From contig DPHB01000040.1 in the NCBI GenBank assembly GCA_003521845.1, forward strand, positions 26,695 to 55,352: a DNA stretch of 28,658 nt, read 5' to 3'. Positions within the stretch are counted from its first letter, which is position 1. Each line of letters starts with the position of its first letter. Under the pieces are notes generated by a model. That model was not told the origin of the DNA, searched no databases, and saw nothing but the letters and a program-made list of their open reading frames with translations. This DNA comes from Oceanospirillaceae bacterium (GTDB lineage: Bacteria; Pseudomonadota; Gammaproteobacteria; Pseudomonadales; Balneatricaceae). Shown piece after piece: positions 14,164 to 22,419 of the stretch. A program made the position numbers and the translations under genes.

Positions 14164-15420
14164 ATGAAATTATCAGCGTTTGGGGAAAAGTTTGGTGCTA
14201 GTTCTGGCATTCAAATATTAATGGATGACATAGGTGATGCCCAAGCTAGCGGCAGTGACATGATCATGATGGGGGGTGGCAACCCAGCGGCTATTCCTGC
14301 GGTAGAAGACCTGTTTCAAAAGCGTATGCTGCAGCTAGCCCAAGACCCGCAACAACTCGCACAGATGGTGGGTAGTTATGACCCGCCGCAGGGCAACACC
14401 GCCTTGCTTAAAGATCTAGCACGACTATTCCGTAAGCAACTAGGTTGGCAGGTAAGCGAGCGTAATATTGCCCTCACCAATGGCAGCCAATCCGGCTTTT
14501 TTATGTTGTTTAATATGTTTGCCGGTGACTTTAATGATGGCAGCCGCAAGCAAATTCAGCTGCCCATTGCACCAGAATATATTGGCTACAGCGATGCCGG
14601 TTTAAGTGCCAATTTCTTTCATGCTGCGCATCCGCAAATTGATATTCTAGATAACCGCGAGTTTAAATATCGGGTGCAGTTTGATGACATTAAAATTGGG
14701 TCTAACACCGGAGCTATTTGTGTATCCAGACCAACCAACCCAACAGGAAACGTCATCACTGATGAGGAGGTTGAACAACTAGATGCTTTGGCCCGCGCCC
14801 ACCATGTGCCCTTGATGATTGATGGTGCCTACGGTGTGCCTTTCCCAGGTTTGATCTACACCCAAGCCACACCATTTTGGAACGACAACACCATCGTTTG
14901 CTTGAGTTTGTCGAAGCTGGGCTTGCCTGGCGTGCGCACGGGTGTGATTGTTGCCAGCGAAGAAGTGATTCAGGCGCTTTCACGCATTAACGCCATTATC
15001 AATTTAGCCAGTGGTAGCTTTGGTGCAGCGCTGGTGCAGGATATGGTGGCAAGCGGCGAGATTATTGACCTGAGTAACCAGGTCGTTAGGCCTTATTACG
15101 AAGATGTATTGGCGTTTACTCAGCAGTGTTTGCACAATGCCATGGGCAGCGAAGTCCCCTGGGCTATGCACAAGCCAGAAGGCACCATGTTTAGTTGGTT
15201 GTGGTTTAAAGACATGCCTATTAGCAGCCAAACCCTGTATGAGCGACTAAAGGTACGAGGCGTGATTGTTGTATCTGGTCATCATTTCTTCCCCGGAATT
15301 AAAGATGAGTGGCAGCACCGTCACGAATGTATTCGTATCAATTTTGCTGCCCAAAGCCGCGAGCGAGTGCAGCGCGGCATCGCCATCATTGCCGAAGAAG
15401 TGCGTAAAGCTTACACGTAA
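14164..15420 (+). CDS. avtA: Valine-pyruvate aminotransferase
   Basis: This 418-residue fold-type I PLP enzyme resembles E. coli AvtA along its whole length. It makes valine from 2-oxoisovalerate with alanine as donor. Diagnostic stretches: GGGNPAAIP, NIALTNGSQSGFF, the near-identical ICVSRPTNPTGNVITDEE, the cofactor aspartate in MIDGAYGVPFPG (D220), the Schiff-base lysine K251 in SLSKLGLPG, and HKPEGTMFSWLWFKD near the C-terminus. The length equals the family norm. The 3' end is only 2 bp from the convergent GFA gene. The upstream GNAT gene may share its promoter. Assignment is firm because the motifs are specific to AvtA rather than to general class I/II aminotransferases. Confidence 0.95.
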   Translation: MKLSAFGEKFGASSGIQILMDDIGDAQASGSDMIMMGGGNPAAIPAVEDLFQKRMLQLAQDPQQLAQMVGSYDPPQGNTALLKDLARLFRKQLGWQVSERNIALTNGSQSGFFMLFNMFAGDFNDGSRKQIQLPIAPEYIGYSDAGLSANFFHAAHPQIDILDNREFKYRVQFDDIKIGSNTGAICVSRPTNPTGNVITDEEVEQLDALARAHHVPLMIDGAYGVPFPGLIYTQATPFWNDNTIVCLSLSKLGLPGVRTGVIVASEEVIQALSRINAIINLASGSFGAALVQDMVASGEIIDLSNQVVRPYYEDVLAFTQQCLHNAMGSEVPWAMHKPEGTMFSWLWFKDMPISSQTLYERLKVRGVIVVSGHHFFPGIKDEWQHRHECIRINFAAQSRERVQRGIAIIAEEVRKAYT

Positions 15421-15422
15421 AA

Positions 15423-15836
15423 CTAAGGTTGCTTGTCGAATTCAGGAATATTACCCGCTAGTTGTAACCAACTCAGTTGTTGGCAAGTCCAGACATGGGC
15501 TTGAGGTGCAAACATAGTATCATCCTGCATTTGTACAGGCTTGAGCTTGAGCTTTACTGTGTCATTATCGGCTGGATTGAAGTGGTAAATACGGTTACCG
15601 CAGCCCGGGCAAAATTTGGCAGCGTTGGTATTGCCACTATCAGAACTGCGGCTCCAATCGGACATGTCACCAAAAAACTCCACATCCTTGGTAGCCACAA
15701 TAGCGGTGACACTATAGGGGGATGTGGCGAGCTTTTGGCATTCGTGACAGTGGCAGGCAAACACCTTTAGTGGGGCCTTGTGCAGGTGGTATCCGCTTTG
15801 TCCGCACTGGCATTGAGCGGTGATTGGGAAAGTCAT
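15423..15836 (-). CDS. GFA/CENP-V-family zinc protein
   Basis: This 137-residue protein carries the zinc ligands of the GFA/CENP-V fold: C9 and C11 (CQC), C28, C30 and C33 (CHCHEC), and C76 and C79 (CPGC). The family is named after a glutathione-dependent formaldehyde-activating enzyme, but most members, including this one, have no proven activity. An almost perfect ribosome site, AAAGGAGG (15842-15849), lies 5 bases before the ATG. It begins 15 bp after the agmatinase-family stop on the same strand, so the two form an operon. The 3' end meets avtA with a 2-bp gap. The name should be read as a fold rather than a function. Confidence 0.88.
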   Translation of the reverse strand: MTFPITAQCQCGQSGYHLHKAPLKVFACHCHECQKLATSPYSVTAIVATKDVEFFGDMSDWSRSSDSGNTNAAKFCPGCGNRIYHFNPADNDTVKLKLKPVQMQDDTMFAPQAHVWTCQQLSWLQLAGNIPEFDKQP

Positions 15837-15851
15837 ATGAGCCTCCTTTAT

Positions 15852-16811
15852 TCATGACTTATTGGCGTAAACATAACCCAGCAAATTTAGCAGTACTTGC
15901 GCTGCCAAGAAGCTGGTGATTTCACTGTGATCATAGTGAGGGGCAACTTCACATAGATCGATACCCACTACCTTACCTTGTTTGGTTAAGCCTTGCATGA
16001 TCTCCATGACTTCATAGTACTGAAAACCACCGTGACTGGGGGTGCCGGTACCTGGCGCAATAGAGGGGTCAAAACCGTCAATATCAATGGTGATATAGTA
16101 GTTTTCACCCTTCGGGATTTGGGCCAACACACCTTCTGCACCTAGGGCTCGCACTTGGCGTACAGATAAGATATTAGAACCTTGTAGGCGTGCTTGTGCA
16201 TAGCCTTCTCGTGCCGTAGAAGAGACGTTACGAATGCCCAGCTGGGTCATACCTGTCACATAGTCTTTTTCGGCAGCACGACACATGGGGTTGCCGTGGC
16301 CGTGCTTGACACCGTGGCGTTCGTCGACAAAGTCTAGGTGGGCATCAATTTGAATAATATGGAAAGGCTCGCCTAAGGCTTCCATGGCCGCGATGCACGG
16401 GTCATTAACCGAGTGATCACCACCGAGCGTGACGGGTAGAGCACCGGCGGCCAACATCTTGCGCACCCCAAACTCAATATTGGCATGGGACTGTTGGGTA
16501 TCAGTATGTACTATGTCAGCATCGCCAATATCAACGATTTTTACTGCGCCGTTGGGTAGGTAAATCACGTCGTCTTCGTGATCGTAAGCCCCGGCATGAC
16601 CAAAGGAAAATAAGGTAGAAGCCTCGCGAATAGAACGCGGGCCAAAGCGTGCGCCCGCGCGGTATTGGGTGCCAAAGTCGAAAGGCGCGCCCATCACGGC
16701 AACGTCTGCTTGAATGTTATCCCAGTCCAGACAAGGTGGGTTTTTACCAAAGGTGCAGTGGCCAACGAATGGTAGGTTTAAGCGGCCTGATTGATAACCG
16801 TGATTGCTCAT
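15852..16811 (-). CDS. speB: Agmatinase/ureohydrolase family enzyme
   Basis: This 319-residue arginase-superfamily enzyme would hydrolyse a guanidino compound to urea and an amine. It shows the binuclear manganese ligands: H133 (GGDHS), D156, H158 and D160 (DAHLDF), and D243 and D245 (DIDGFDP). Agmatinase (agmatine to putrescine) is the most common activity, but guanidinobutyrase, guanidinopropionase or guanidine hydrolase share the same motifs and cannot be excluded. The frame opens earlier (ATG at 16916), but those 35 residues have no family-like content, so the ATG at 16811 is chosen even though neither start has a strong ribosome site. It is cotranscribed with the GFA-family gene and divergent from an MFS permease that might move its substrate. 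Confidence 0.86.
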   Translation of the reverse strand: MSNHGYQSGRLNLPFVGHCTFGKNPPCLDWDNIQADVAVMGAPFDFGTQYRAGARFGPRSIREASTLFSFGHAGAYDHEDDVIYLPNGAVKIVDIGDADIVHTDTQQSHANIEFGVRKMLAAGALPVTLGGDHSVNDPCIAAMEALGEPFHIIQIDAHLDFVDERHGVKHGHGNPMCRAAEKDYVTGMTQLGIRNVSSTAREGYAQARLQGSNILSVRQVRALGAEGVLAQIPKGENYYITIDIDGFDPSIAPGTGTPSHGGFQYYEVMEIMQGLTKQGKVVGIDLCEVAPHYDHSEITSFLAAQVLLNLLGYVYANKS

Positions 16812-17087
16812 AGTGTTTTCTGGTTGCGTTGTGAGAAGCTTGAGACTACTGCAATAACTGGTCTTAATGCGACCCCTATGTCGTGTAGAGCTAAGCCTAT
16901 GCCCATGTATGGACATAATGGCTTTAAATGCACCTGAATTTGGTAAAAAAAACTAGTCAATTGAACTCATTCTGAGTATCGTGGCGGCATTATTTGGGGT
17001 TGAAATTTGTCCCAGTTTGACGTTTTACACGTAAACCAAAAAGATCGTTCGCAAAACAACGGCGACAAAAGATAGCGAGAAAGCACC
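16812..17087. other. Divergent regulatory region between the agmatinase-family and MFS genes
   Basis: This 276-bp spacer holds no convincing gene; the part up to 16916 is open in frame with the agmatinase. TTTAC-AC-GTAAA (17024-17035) is a small dyad about 50 bp before the MFS start and could be an operator. No clear promoter boxes or riboswitch-like fold were identified by eye. Confidence 0.35.
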
Positions 17088-18443
17088 ATGCTGACAGAAA
17101 TACGCGCTAGCTGGGCCTTACTATTGGGCATTGGCTTTATGATGCTTGGCAATGGTTTGCAAGGCACACTGCTCGGTGTGCGGGCTACCCTAGAAGGCTT
17201 TGATACCTTTACTACAGGTATCGTTATGGCGTTTTACTTTATCGGTATGTTAACAGGCGGTATTTTGACGCCTACTTTGGTCAAGCGGGTTGGACACATT
17301 CGCGTGTTTGCAGCCTTGGCATCCTTGGCATCCATTGCTATTTTGCTGCACTCTGTGTACGTTAATCCATGGACTTGGTCGGGTATGCGCATGATTACCG
17401 GGGTCTGTTATTCTGGCTTGTATGTAGTATCAGAAAGTTGGCTTAACGACCGCGCTAGTAATGAAAACCGTGGCAAGATGTTGTCTGTGTACATGGTTAT
17501 TATCACCTTGGGCATGGGTTCTGGGCAGTTCTTATTGAACATTGCAGACCCGGCTAGTGCCGAATTATTTATTCTTATCTCGGTGATTATTTCGTTTGCC
17601 TTGGTGCCTATATTACTCACGGCTCGCCCAGCACCCGCCTTTGGTAATAGCGAGTCTATGTCGATTTTCACCCTCTATAAGCTGTCACCCTTGGCCGTGA
17701 TCAGCAATGCCTTGACCGGAGCAGCTCACGGCTCGGTATTTGGTATGGGGGCGGTGTTTGCCTTGCAGAAGGGATTTGATACCAATTTGGTGTCGTTGTT
17801 TATGGCCTCCTTTTTGTTAGGGGGATTGATATTTCAGTGGCCTGTGGGTTGGTTGTCTGACATTTTTGGCCGTCGTGCGGTCATGCTTGTTAACGCGGTT
17901 GCGGCCTCGGTCTTGTGTTTACTGGCAATGCTGACCAATCACCATAGTGACTGGTATATACCCATGATCGTGCTCACTGGGGGTGCGGTGATGCCTATGT
18001 ACTCTATGTGTGTGGCCTATGCCAACGACCGTTTACCTGCGGAAAAAATCGTGGCCGCCAGTGGTGCTATGGTAATTGCCGCCGGTATTGGTTTGAGTAT
18101 CGGCCCTATTATCCTGTCCTACTTTATGTCGGTGATAGGTCCTGATGCATTCTTTGCTGGCATTTCTGTTTACTTTGCTATGATTGTATTCGCGGTACTA
18201 AGTAGTATGGGACGCCGTGATATCAGCGCCCAGGACGTAGAAGAACAAGCGCCTATTCTAGCCCCGGGTCCTATCGGTTCACCTGTAGCCGCGTTCGTAG
18301 CGCCTGATGCTGAAGACTACGTGCAAGCCTGGCAGGAAGATGAGCTAGAGCAGCTTGATGAACAGGAGACCCAAGCACCTATAGCCGGTCCCGATGTGGC
18401 TTACGTGGAAGACGTAGACTACACCGAAGAAGATCACTACTAG
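17088..18443 (+). CDS. MFS permease (YcaD-like) with acidic cytoplasmic tail
   Basis: This 451-residue major facilitator protein has about 12 membrane helices in residues 1-375. A loop 2-3 region, GGILTPTLVKRVGHIRVFA, and its second-half counterpart, GWLSDIFGRRAVML, are the MFS A-type motifs. SESWLNDRASNENRGKMLSVYM is typical of the YcaD-like subgroup. From about residue 378 a tail of about 74 residues follows, rich in Asp and Glu with no lysine or arginine. This is unusual and probably cytoplasmic. The substrate is unknown. Divergence from the agmatinase-family gene hints at a guanidino or polyamine compound, but this is weak inference. A GAGAAAG ribosome-site-like sequence precedes the ATG. 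The stop is followed within a few bases by tandem repeats. Confidence 0.86.
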   Translation: MLTEIRASWALLLGIGFMMLGNGLQGTLLGVRATLEGFDTFTTGIVMAFYFIGMLTGGILTPTLVKRVGHIRVFAALASLASIAILLHSVYVNPWTWSGMRMITGVCYSGLYVVSESWLNDRASNENRGKMLSVYMVIITLGMGSGQFLLNIADPASAELFILISVIISFALVPILLTARPAPAFGNSESMSIFTLYKLSPLAVISNALTGAAHGSVFGMGAVFALQKGFDTNLVSLFMASFLLGGLIFQWPVGWLSDIFGRRAVMLVNAVAASVLCLLAMLTNHHSDWYIPMIVLTGGAVMPMYSMCVAYANDRLPAEKIVAASGAMVIAAGIGLSIGPIILSYFMSVIGPDAFFAGISVYFAMIVFAVLSSMGRRDISAQDVEEQAPILAPGPIGSPVAAFVAPDAEDYVQAWQEDELEQLDEQETQAPIAGPDVAYVEDVDYTEEDHY

Positions 18444-18447
18444 CGCC

Positions 18448-18553
18448 GCTTCCAGCCGTCATTACGAACGCTTCCAGCCGTCATTACGAACGCTTCCAAT
18501 CGTCATTGCTAACGCATTTTCTCCGTCATTGCGAGGAGCGAAGCGACGAAGCA
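18448..18553. repeat. Tandem 22-bp repeats running into a REP element
   Basis: Two identical 22-bp units (18448-18469 and 18470-18491, each beginning GCTTCCAGCC and ending GTCATTACGAAC) are followed by a third with four mismatches (18492-18513) and a fourth, more degenerate unit shifted by one base. All carry CGTCATT. The last unit merges into a full REP head, GTCATTGCGAGGAGCGAAG (from 18526), ending AAGCAA (18548-18553). The array appears to have grown by slippage from the REP head. There are no unique spacers, so it is not a CRISPR array. Confidence 0.88.
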
Positions 18554-18666
18554 ACCTCTGCAAGTCCGCACCTGCCTACTAAAGGTTGCAACTTTAAGGC
18601 CCAGCAAGCAATGGACTCTACAATCCTTATTTCTACTACACTTACCTAATCAAGGACGATTAACGG

Positions 18667-18706
18667 TAAACATTTATGTTGACATATAAACATAAATGTT
18701 TATATT
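18667..18706 (+). promoter_or_regulatory. hicAB promoter with 12-bp inverted-repeat operator
   Basis: A perfect -35 box TTGACA (18679-18684) and a -10 box TATATT (18701-18706) are 16 bp apart. Perfect 12-bp inverted arms, TAAACATTTATG (18667-18678) and CATAAATGTTTA (18691-18702), flank the -35 box and fill the promoter spacer, with 12 bp between the arms. This is a natural site for the XRE-type domain of the HicB antitoxin encoded downstream, giving autorepression. The dyad is seen directly; binding by HicB is inference from known hicAB systems. Confidence 0.82.
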
Positions 18707-18721
18707 TGCAGGAGTGGTTTT

Positions 18722-18898
18722 ATGAAGTGTAATGAGTTCAAGCGCTGGTTAATTACCAGAGGGGTAGTGATCGTTGCCGGTAAAAAGCATGACAAGTGTT
18801 ACTACCTTGATCGACAGTGTACTTTGCCACGGCATGGCAGTAAGGAAATTGGCGAAGGCTTACGATTAACTATCATTAAACAACTCAATCTTAAGTAA
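18722..18898 (+). CDS. hicA: HicA toxin (mRNA interferase)
   Basis: This 58-residue protein has exactly the length of E. coli HicA and a very similar pattern: MKCNEFKRWL at the start, the catalytic histidine H23 in AGKKHDK, the conserved LPRHG (35-39), and an ending EGLRLTIIKQLNLK. HicA is a double-stranded-RNA-binding-fold ribonuclease that cleaves mRNA and stops translation until bound by HicB. A strong AGGAG (18710-18714) lies 7 bases before the ATG. The gene is short enough to be lost by size cut-offs but is intact and preceded by a well-formed promoter with a dyad. hicB follows after 26 bp. All key residues are present, so the toxin is probably functional. Confidence 0.93.
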   Translation: MKCNEFKRWLITRGVVIVAGKKHDKCYYLDRQCTLPRHGSKEIGEGLRLTIIKQLNLK

Positions 18899-18924
18899 GT
18901 CAGTTGGTAAGCAAGGAGCTAGCA

Positions 18925-19344
18925 ATGAACTATCCGTATCAAATACAACAGGATGGCGATGGCTATCTAGTGACATTTTTGGATATCCCGGAAGCGGTAT
19001 CCTATGGTTATACCCAAATTGAAGCGACGGAATTGGCTGCTGATGCCTTGTTTCAAGCCTTGAGTTTTTATTTTGATCAGGCGCGTCGTATTCCTATGCC
19101 AAGCCCGACCAACGCAAAGCCTTTTGTCGAACTTGAAGTGAGTACCTGGATCAAGGTTTTGTTGTTAAATGAAATGGTTGCCGGTGGTTTATCGCAAGCC
19201 GAACTAGCACGCCGCATGGGCAAAAAATGTCAAGAAGTAACACGTATCGTCAACCTTAAACACACCACTAAAATTGACACTTTAACGGCGGCTTTTAAAG
19301 TTTTTAACAAGCAACTAGAGTTTTCAATAAAACCTATCAGCTAA
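18925..19344 (+). CDS. hicB: HicB antitoxin
   Basis: This 139-residue antitoxin resembles E. coli HicB (138 residues). Residues 1-60 form the partial RNase H-like domain that neutralises HicA (MNYPYQIQQDGDGYLVTFLDIPEAVSYG). Residues 73-139 carry an XRE-type helix-turn-helix (GLSQAELARRMGKKCQEVTRIVNLKHTTKIDTL) that binds DNA. The ATG at 18925, with AAGGAG (18913-18918) six bases upstream, is chosen over an in-frame TTG at 18904, which has no ribosome site. It presumably represses the promoter at 18667-18706 together with HicA. Its stop overlaps the convergent asparaginase stop by four bases (CTAA, 19341-19344). Confidence 0.94.
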   Translation: MNYPYQIQQDGDGYLVTFLDIPEAVSYGYTQIEATELAADALFQALSFYFDQARRIPMPSPTNAKPFVELEVSTWIKVLLLNEMVAGGLSQAELARRMGKKCQEVTRIVNLKHTTKIDTLTAAFKVFNKQLEFSIKPIS

Positions 19345-20333
19345 GGCTTTGCTAAGCGCACCTGACCAACCTGCATTTGGTTGCGGTTATACAAATCAAT
19401 ATGTTGGGTAAAACTCGGGTCTTTAGCTTGCAGACCAAGGGTGTCTAAGACATAGTTGAGGGCTACTTCTGCGGCTCTGCTATTGCCGTCAATGGCTTTA
19501 ATAGCTACACCTAAACCTAGGCTAGGAATAGCGGCACCAAATACACCTTCAGCACCGGTTTTGCAGGCTACTTGATCGCCAAAGGCTTGCATTACGTGAG
19601 TACAGTGGCGTTGGCTACCGGCAACATAGAAGGGTTCGGCTACCATGGCATCGTACAAGGTTTTGGCTGCCGCGGCCCAGCCTTCGGGTAGCTGTTGGCC
19701 ACTACCAAAGCGGGCAAAACCCATGGCAAGGGCAGGGAGTGGTAAGGCGTAGGTGGGGATAGAGCAGCCATCGATGCCCATAGGGTGGTCAAAGACATTT
19801 ACTCCCATGATTTCACCCATGGTGCTATTCACTTCCTGCTGAATAGCATGCTCGGCTTTGATGTAACCCTGGTGCTCAATGCCGCGGTGATAAGCCAAGC
19901 TCAAAAAACCACAATGCTTACCTGAGCAGTTGTTATGCACTGGGCAGGCTTGGATACCAGAGCCGGATTTGGCCAACGCCAGCGTCGCGGGCTCGTGCAT
20001 GGGCCAGTGGCTACCGCATTCCAGAGCCTGATCATCCATGTTTAGCTGTTTCAGCCAAGCATTGACCACTTGCGCATGCTGCTCTTCACCATTGTGAGAA
20101 GAACAAGCCATAGCCAATTGTTTGTTATTAAGTTGTAAGGCGTCAGCGGCACCCGATAATACCAAGGGCATGGCTTGTAAAGGCTTGGCCGTAGAGCGGG
20201 GAAAGACGAGCTGCTCGGCATTGCCCCACTCATGCACACGCTTGCCCTGGCTATCAGTAACAATAGCAATGACTTGGTGGCGGCTTTCCAGGTAATCGCC
20301 GCGCGTGACTTCAATAATAATAGGCTGTTGCAT
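19341..20333 (-). CDS. ReAV-type (class 3) L-asparaginase
   Basis: This 330-residue protein belongs to the asparaginase II family of Rhizobium etli type, unrelated in fold to E. coli AnsA/AnsB. It would hydrolyse asparagine to aspartate and ammonia. Visible signatures: FPRSTAKPLQAMPLV with Ser47 and Lys50, ACSSHNGE with Ser79, VHNNCSGKHCG with Cys136 and Lys139, DGCSIPTY with Cys190, and CKTGAEG with Lys258. These correspond to the two Ser-Lys tandems and the Cys-Lys-Cys zinc site of ReAV. No signal peptide is seen, so it is cytoplasmic. It starts 24 bp after the ABC exporter stop with AAGG before its ATG, so the two are cotranscribed, but no shared function is known. Confidence 0.87.
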   Translation of the reverse strand: MQQPIIIEVTRGDYLESRHQVIAIVTDSQGKRVHEWGNAEQLVFPRSTAKPLQAMPLVLSGAADALQLNNKQLAMACSSHNGEEQHAQVVNAWLKQLNMDDQALECGSHWPMHEPATLALAKSGSGIQACPVHNNCSGKHCGFLSLAYHRGIEHQGYIKAEHAIQQEVNSTMGEIMGVNVFDHPMGIDGCSIPTYALPLPALAMGFARFGSGQQLPEGWAAAAKTLYDAMVAEPFYVAGSQRHCTHVMQAFGDQVACKTGAEGVFGAAIPSLGLGVAIKAIDGNSRAAEVALNYVLDTLGLQAKDPSFTQHIDLYNRNQMQVGQVRLAKP

Positions 20334-20357
20334 AGGGTTTTACCTTAGTACTCGTCG

Positions 20358-22187
20358 CTATTCATCATGGCCGATAAAACCACCGGTTTGGTGTTGCCAC
20401 AGTTTCGCATACACACCACCTTGGGCCAAGAGTTGTTGATGACTACCTTGCTCAATTATGTTGCCTTGATCCATGACAATTAAGCGATCCATGGCCGCGA
20501 TGGTAGACAAACGGTGAGCAATGGCGATGACGGTTTTGTTTTCCATCAGGCGGTAGAGGGCGGCTTGTATGGCGGCTTCCACTTCTGAATCTAGGGCCGA
20601 GGTCGCTTCATCCAAGACTAAAATAGGGGCGTCTTTTAGCAGCACGCGAGCAATCGCAATACGCTGGCGCTGGCCGCCCGAAAGCTTCACCCCGCGCTCG
20701 CCCACTTGGGCCATATAGCCACGGTTGCCATGGGGATCTATCAGGTCATCAATGAAACTATCGGCTTCGGCCTTGCGAGTGGCTTCGGCAACTTCGGCAT
20801 CGCTGGCATCGGGTTTGCCATAGACAATGTTTTCGCGCACCGAGCGATGCAATAAAGAGGTGTCCTGAGTTACCATGCCAATGGCGGCGCGCAAGCTGTC
20901 TTGAGCGACCTGGCTGATGTCTTGGCCGTCAATGCGAATGCTACCCGATTCAAGATCATGGAAGCGCATTAATAGGTTGACTAGAGTTGATTTGCCCGCG
21001 CCAGAGCGGCCCACAATCCCCACTTTTTCACCTGCTTTGATGTTGAGGTTAAGGGCTTCTATGACACCGCTTTGTTTGCCGTAATGGAAGCCGACATGAT
21101 CAAACTCAATTTCACCTTTAACAACACCTAGCTCATGATCGTTATGGTCCACCACTGATTGCGGATTCGCTAAGGTGGTCATGGAATCAATAACGGTACC
21201 GATGTTTTCAAACAACGAATAAATTTCCCACATGATCCAATCAGAGAAACCTTGTAAACGCAGGGCCAGGGCAACACCCACGGCAATGGTGCCAATGCTC
21301 ACCGTATCGCCTAACCACAGGTAAATACCTACCGCAGCGGTACCAAACACCAGCAGGTTGTTAAGGATCGATACCACCATGTCCATGTTGGTGCTCTTGC
21401 GCATCATTTGGTATACGGTACCCATAAAGCCGTCCATTGCCGCGCGAGCGTACTCGGCTTCACCTTTAGTGTGGGCAAAGAGCTTTACCGTGGTGATGTT
21501 GGTATAGCTGTCTACTACACGCCCGGTCATGATGGCGCGCTGGTTGGCCTGCTGGGCGGAAATTTCTTTTAAGCGTGGGGCAAAGTAAAGCTGCACGGCA
21601 ACAAAACTCAATAACCATATGCCCATAGGTATGGCCATGCGCCAGTCTGTGTAGGCGATGATGCCGAGCATGGAAATAAGGTACACCACCACGTAAACAA
21701 AGGTATCACAGGCCTTAATAGCTGTGTCACGTACCGCCAGCGCACCTTGCATTACCTTGGCAGCAATACGGCCAGCATAGTCATCCTGATAAAAGGACAT
21801 GCTCTGCTTGAGTAGATAGCGGTGGGCCTGCCAGCGCATGCGCATGGGCAAATTGCCCATAAGTACCTGGTGGCGCAACAGGTTATTGGCAGCGATTACC
21901 AGGGGCATAATAACCAGTAATAAAATACCGTATAACCACAAGGTGTCTTTTTGTTGGTCAATAAACAAATCTCGGGAAAGCCCCGTCAGCCAATCCACCA
22001 GCTGCCCCATGAAACCATACACCAGTACTTCCAAAAACGCGTAGGTGGCCGAGGTGAGGGCTAGTAAACCCAAGTAGCGTTTGAGGCCGCTGCAATAATG
22101 CCAAACGAAAGCCAACAATGTACCAGGCGGTTGGGTCGGCTCTTCGGGAGGGTATGGCGGTGTGAGGCTTTCAAAATATTTAAACAT
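20358..22187 (-). CDS. ABC exporter, fused permease and ATPase
   Basis: This 609-residue half-transporter has six membrane helices (about residues 35-315) and a nucleotide-binding domain with Walker A GRSGAGKST (393-401), Q-loop Q441, signature LSGGQ (502-506), Walker B ILVLDE (522-527) and switch His558. It would act as a dimer pumping lipids, drugs or peptides out of the cell. The frame begins earlier (22289), but the ATG at 22187 is chosen. It has AAAGGA nine bases upstream, and the residues before it look non-coding. The Pro-rich start (PPYPPEEPTQPPG) is cytoplasmic and typical of this subgroup. An asparaginase gene follows at 24 bp. Substrate unknown; it differs from MsbA in its N-terminal region. 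Confidence 0.88.
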   Translation of the reverse strand: MFKYFESLTPPYPPEEPTQPPGTLLAFVWHYCSGLKRYLGLLALTSATYAFLEVLVYGFMGQLVDWLTGLSRDLFIDQQKDTLWLYGILLLVIMPLVIAANNLLRHQVLMGNLPMRMRWQAHRYLLKQSMSFYQDDYAGRIAAKVMQGALAVRDTAIKACDTFVYVVVYLISMLGIIAYTDWRMAIPMGIWLLSFVAVQLYFAPRLKEISAQQANQRAIMTGRVVDSYTNITTVKLFAHTKGEAEYARAAMDGFMGTVYQMMRKSTNMDMVVSILNNLLVFGTAAVGIYLWLGDTVSIGTIAVGVALALRLQGFSDWIMWEIYSLFENIGTVIDSMTTLANPQSVVDHNDHELGVVKGEIEFDHVGFHYGKQSGVIEALNLNIKAGEKVGIVGRSGAGKSTLVNLLMRFHDLESGSIRIDGQDISQVAQDSLRAAIGMVTQDTSLLHRSVRENIVYGKPDASDAEVAEATRKAEADSFIDDLIDPHGNRGYMAQVGERGVKLSGGQRQRIAIARVLLKDAPILVLDEATSALDSEVEAAIQAALYRLMENKTVIAIAHRLSTIAAMDRLIVMDQGNIIEQGSHQQLLAQGGVYAKLWQHQTGGFIGHDE

Positions 22188-22328
22188 GCCAATGCATCCT
22201 TTGCGTACCAGTGACCTTACTGGTGGTGTATTAAGGCAATCATTGTAGACCGACAGTGTACGAATATCGAGATTAATTTGGCCTACCAAGAGGCTGTAAT
22301 GGACCTTCGAGTATTGGTTTTTCTGCTA

Positions 22329-22340
22329 TACCTATAGGTA
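22329..22340. promoter_or_regulatory. 12-bp palindrome upstream of the permuted NlpC/P60 gene
   Basis: TACCTATAGGTA is a perfect palindrome in the divergent region between the ABC exporter and the hydrolase gene, about 80 bp before the latter's start. It is a possible regulator site for either gene. No promoter boxes are convincing around it. Confidence 0.35.
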
Positions 22341-22419
22341 AGACAACTAGATGAAAAATAGGTAAAAAGTAGATAAGCCCAAACTTTTTGCACGAAAAAA
22401 ATTTATTAAGGGAGCATGG

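Noticed and set aside
16812..16916. N-terminal extension of the agmatinase-family protein
   Set aside because: The 35 extra residues are not family-like, and the remaining 319 residues fit the usual length. The choice is uncertain because neither start has a clear ribosome site.
16812..17087. Guanidine or other riboswitch upstream of the agmatinase-family gene
   Set aside because: No recognisable conserved core could be found by eye on either strand; a covariance-model search would settle it.
18448..18535. Tandem 22-bp repeats as a CRISPR array
   Set aside because: The units are contiguous with no unique spacers, degenerate quickly and no cas genes are present.
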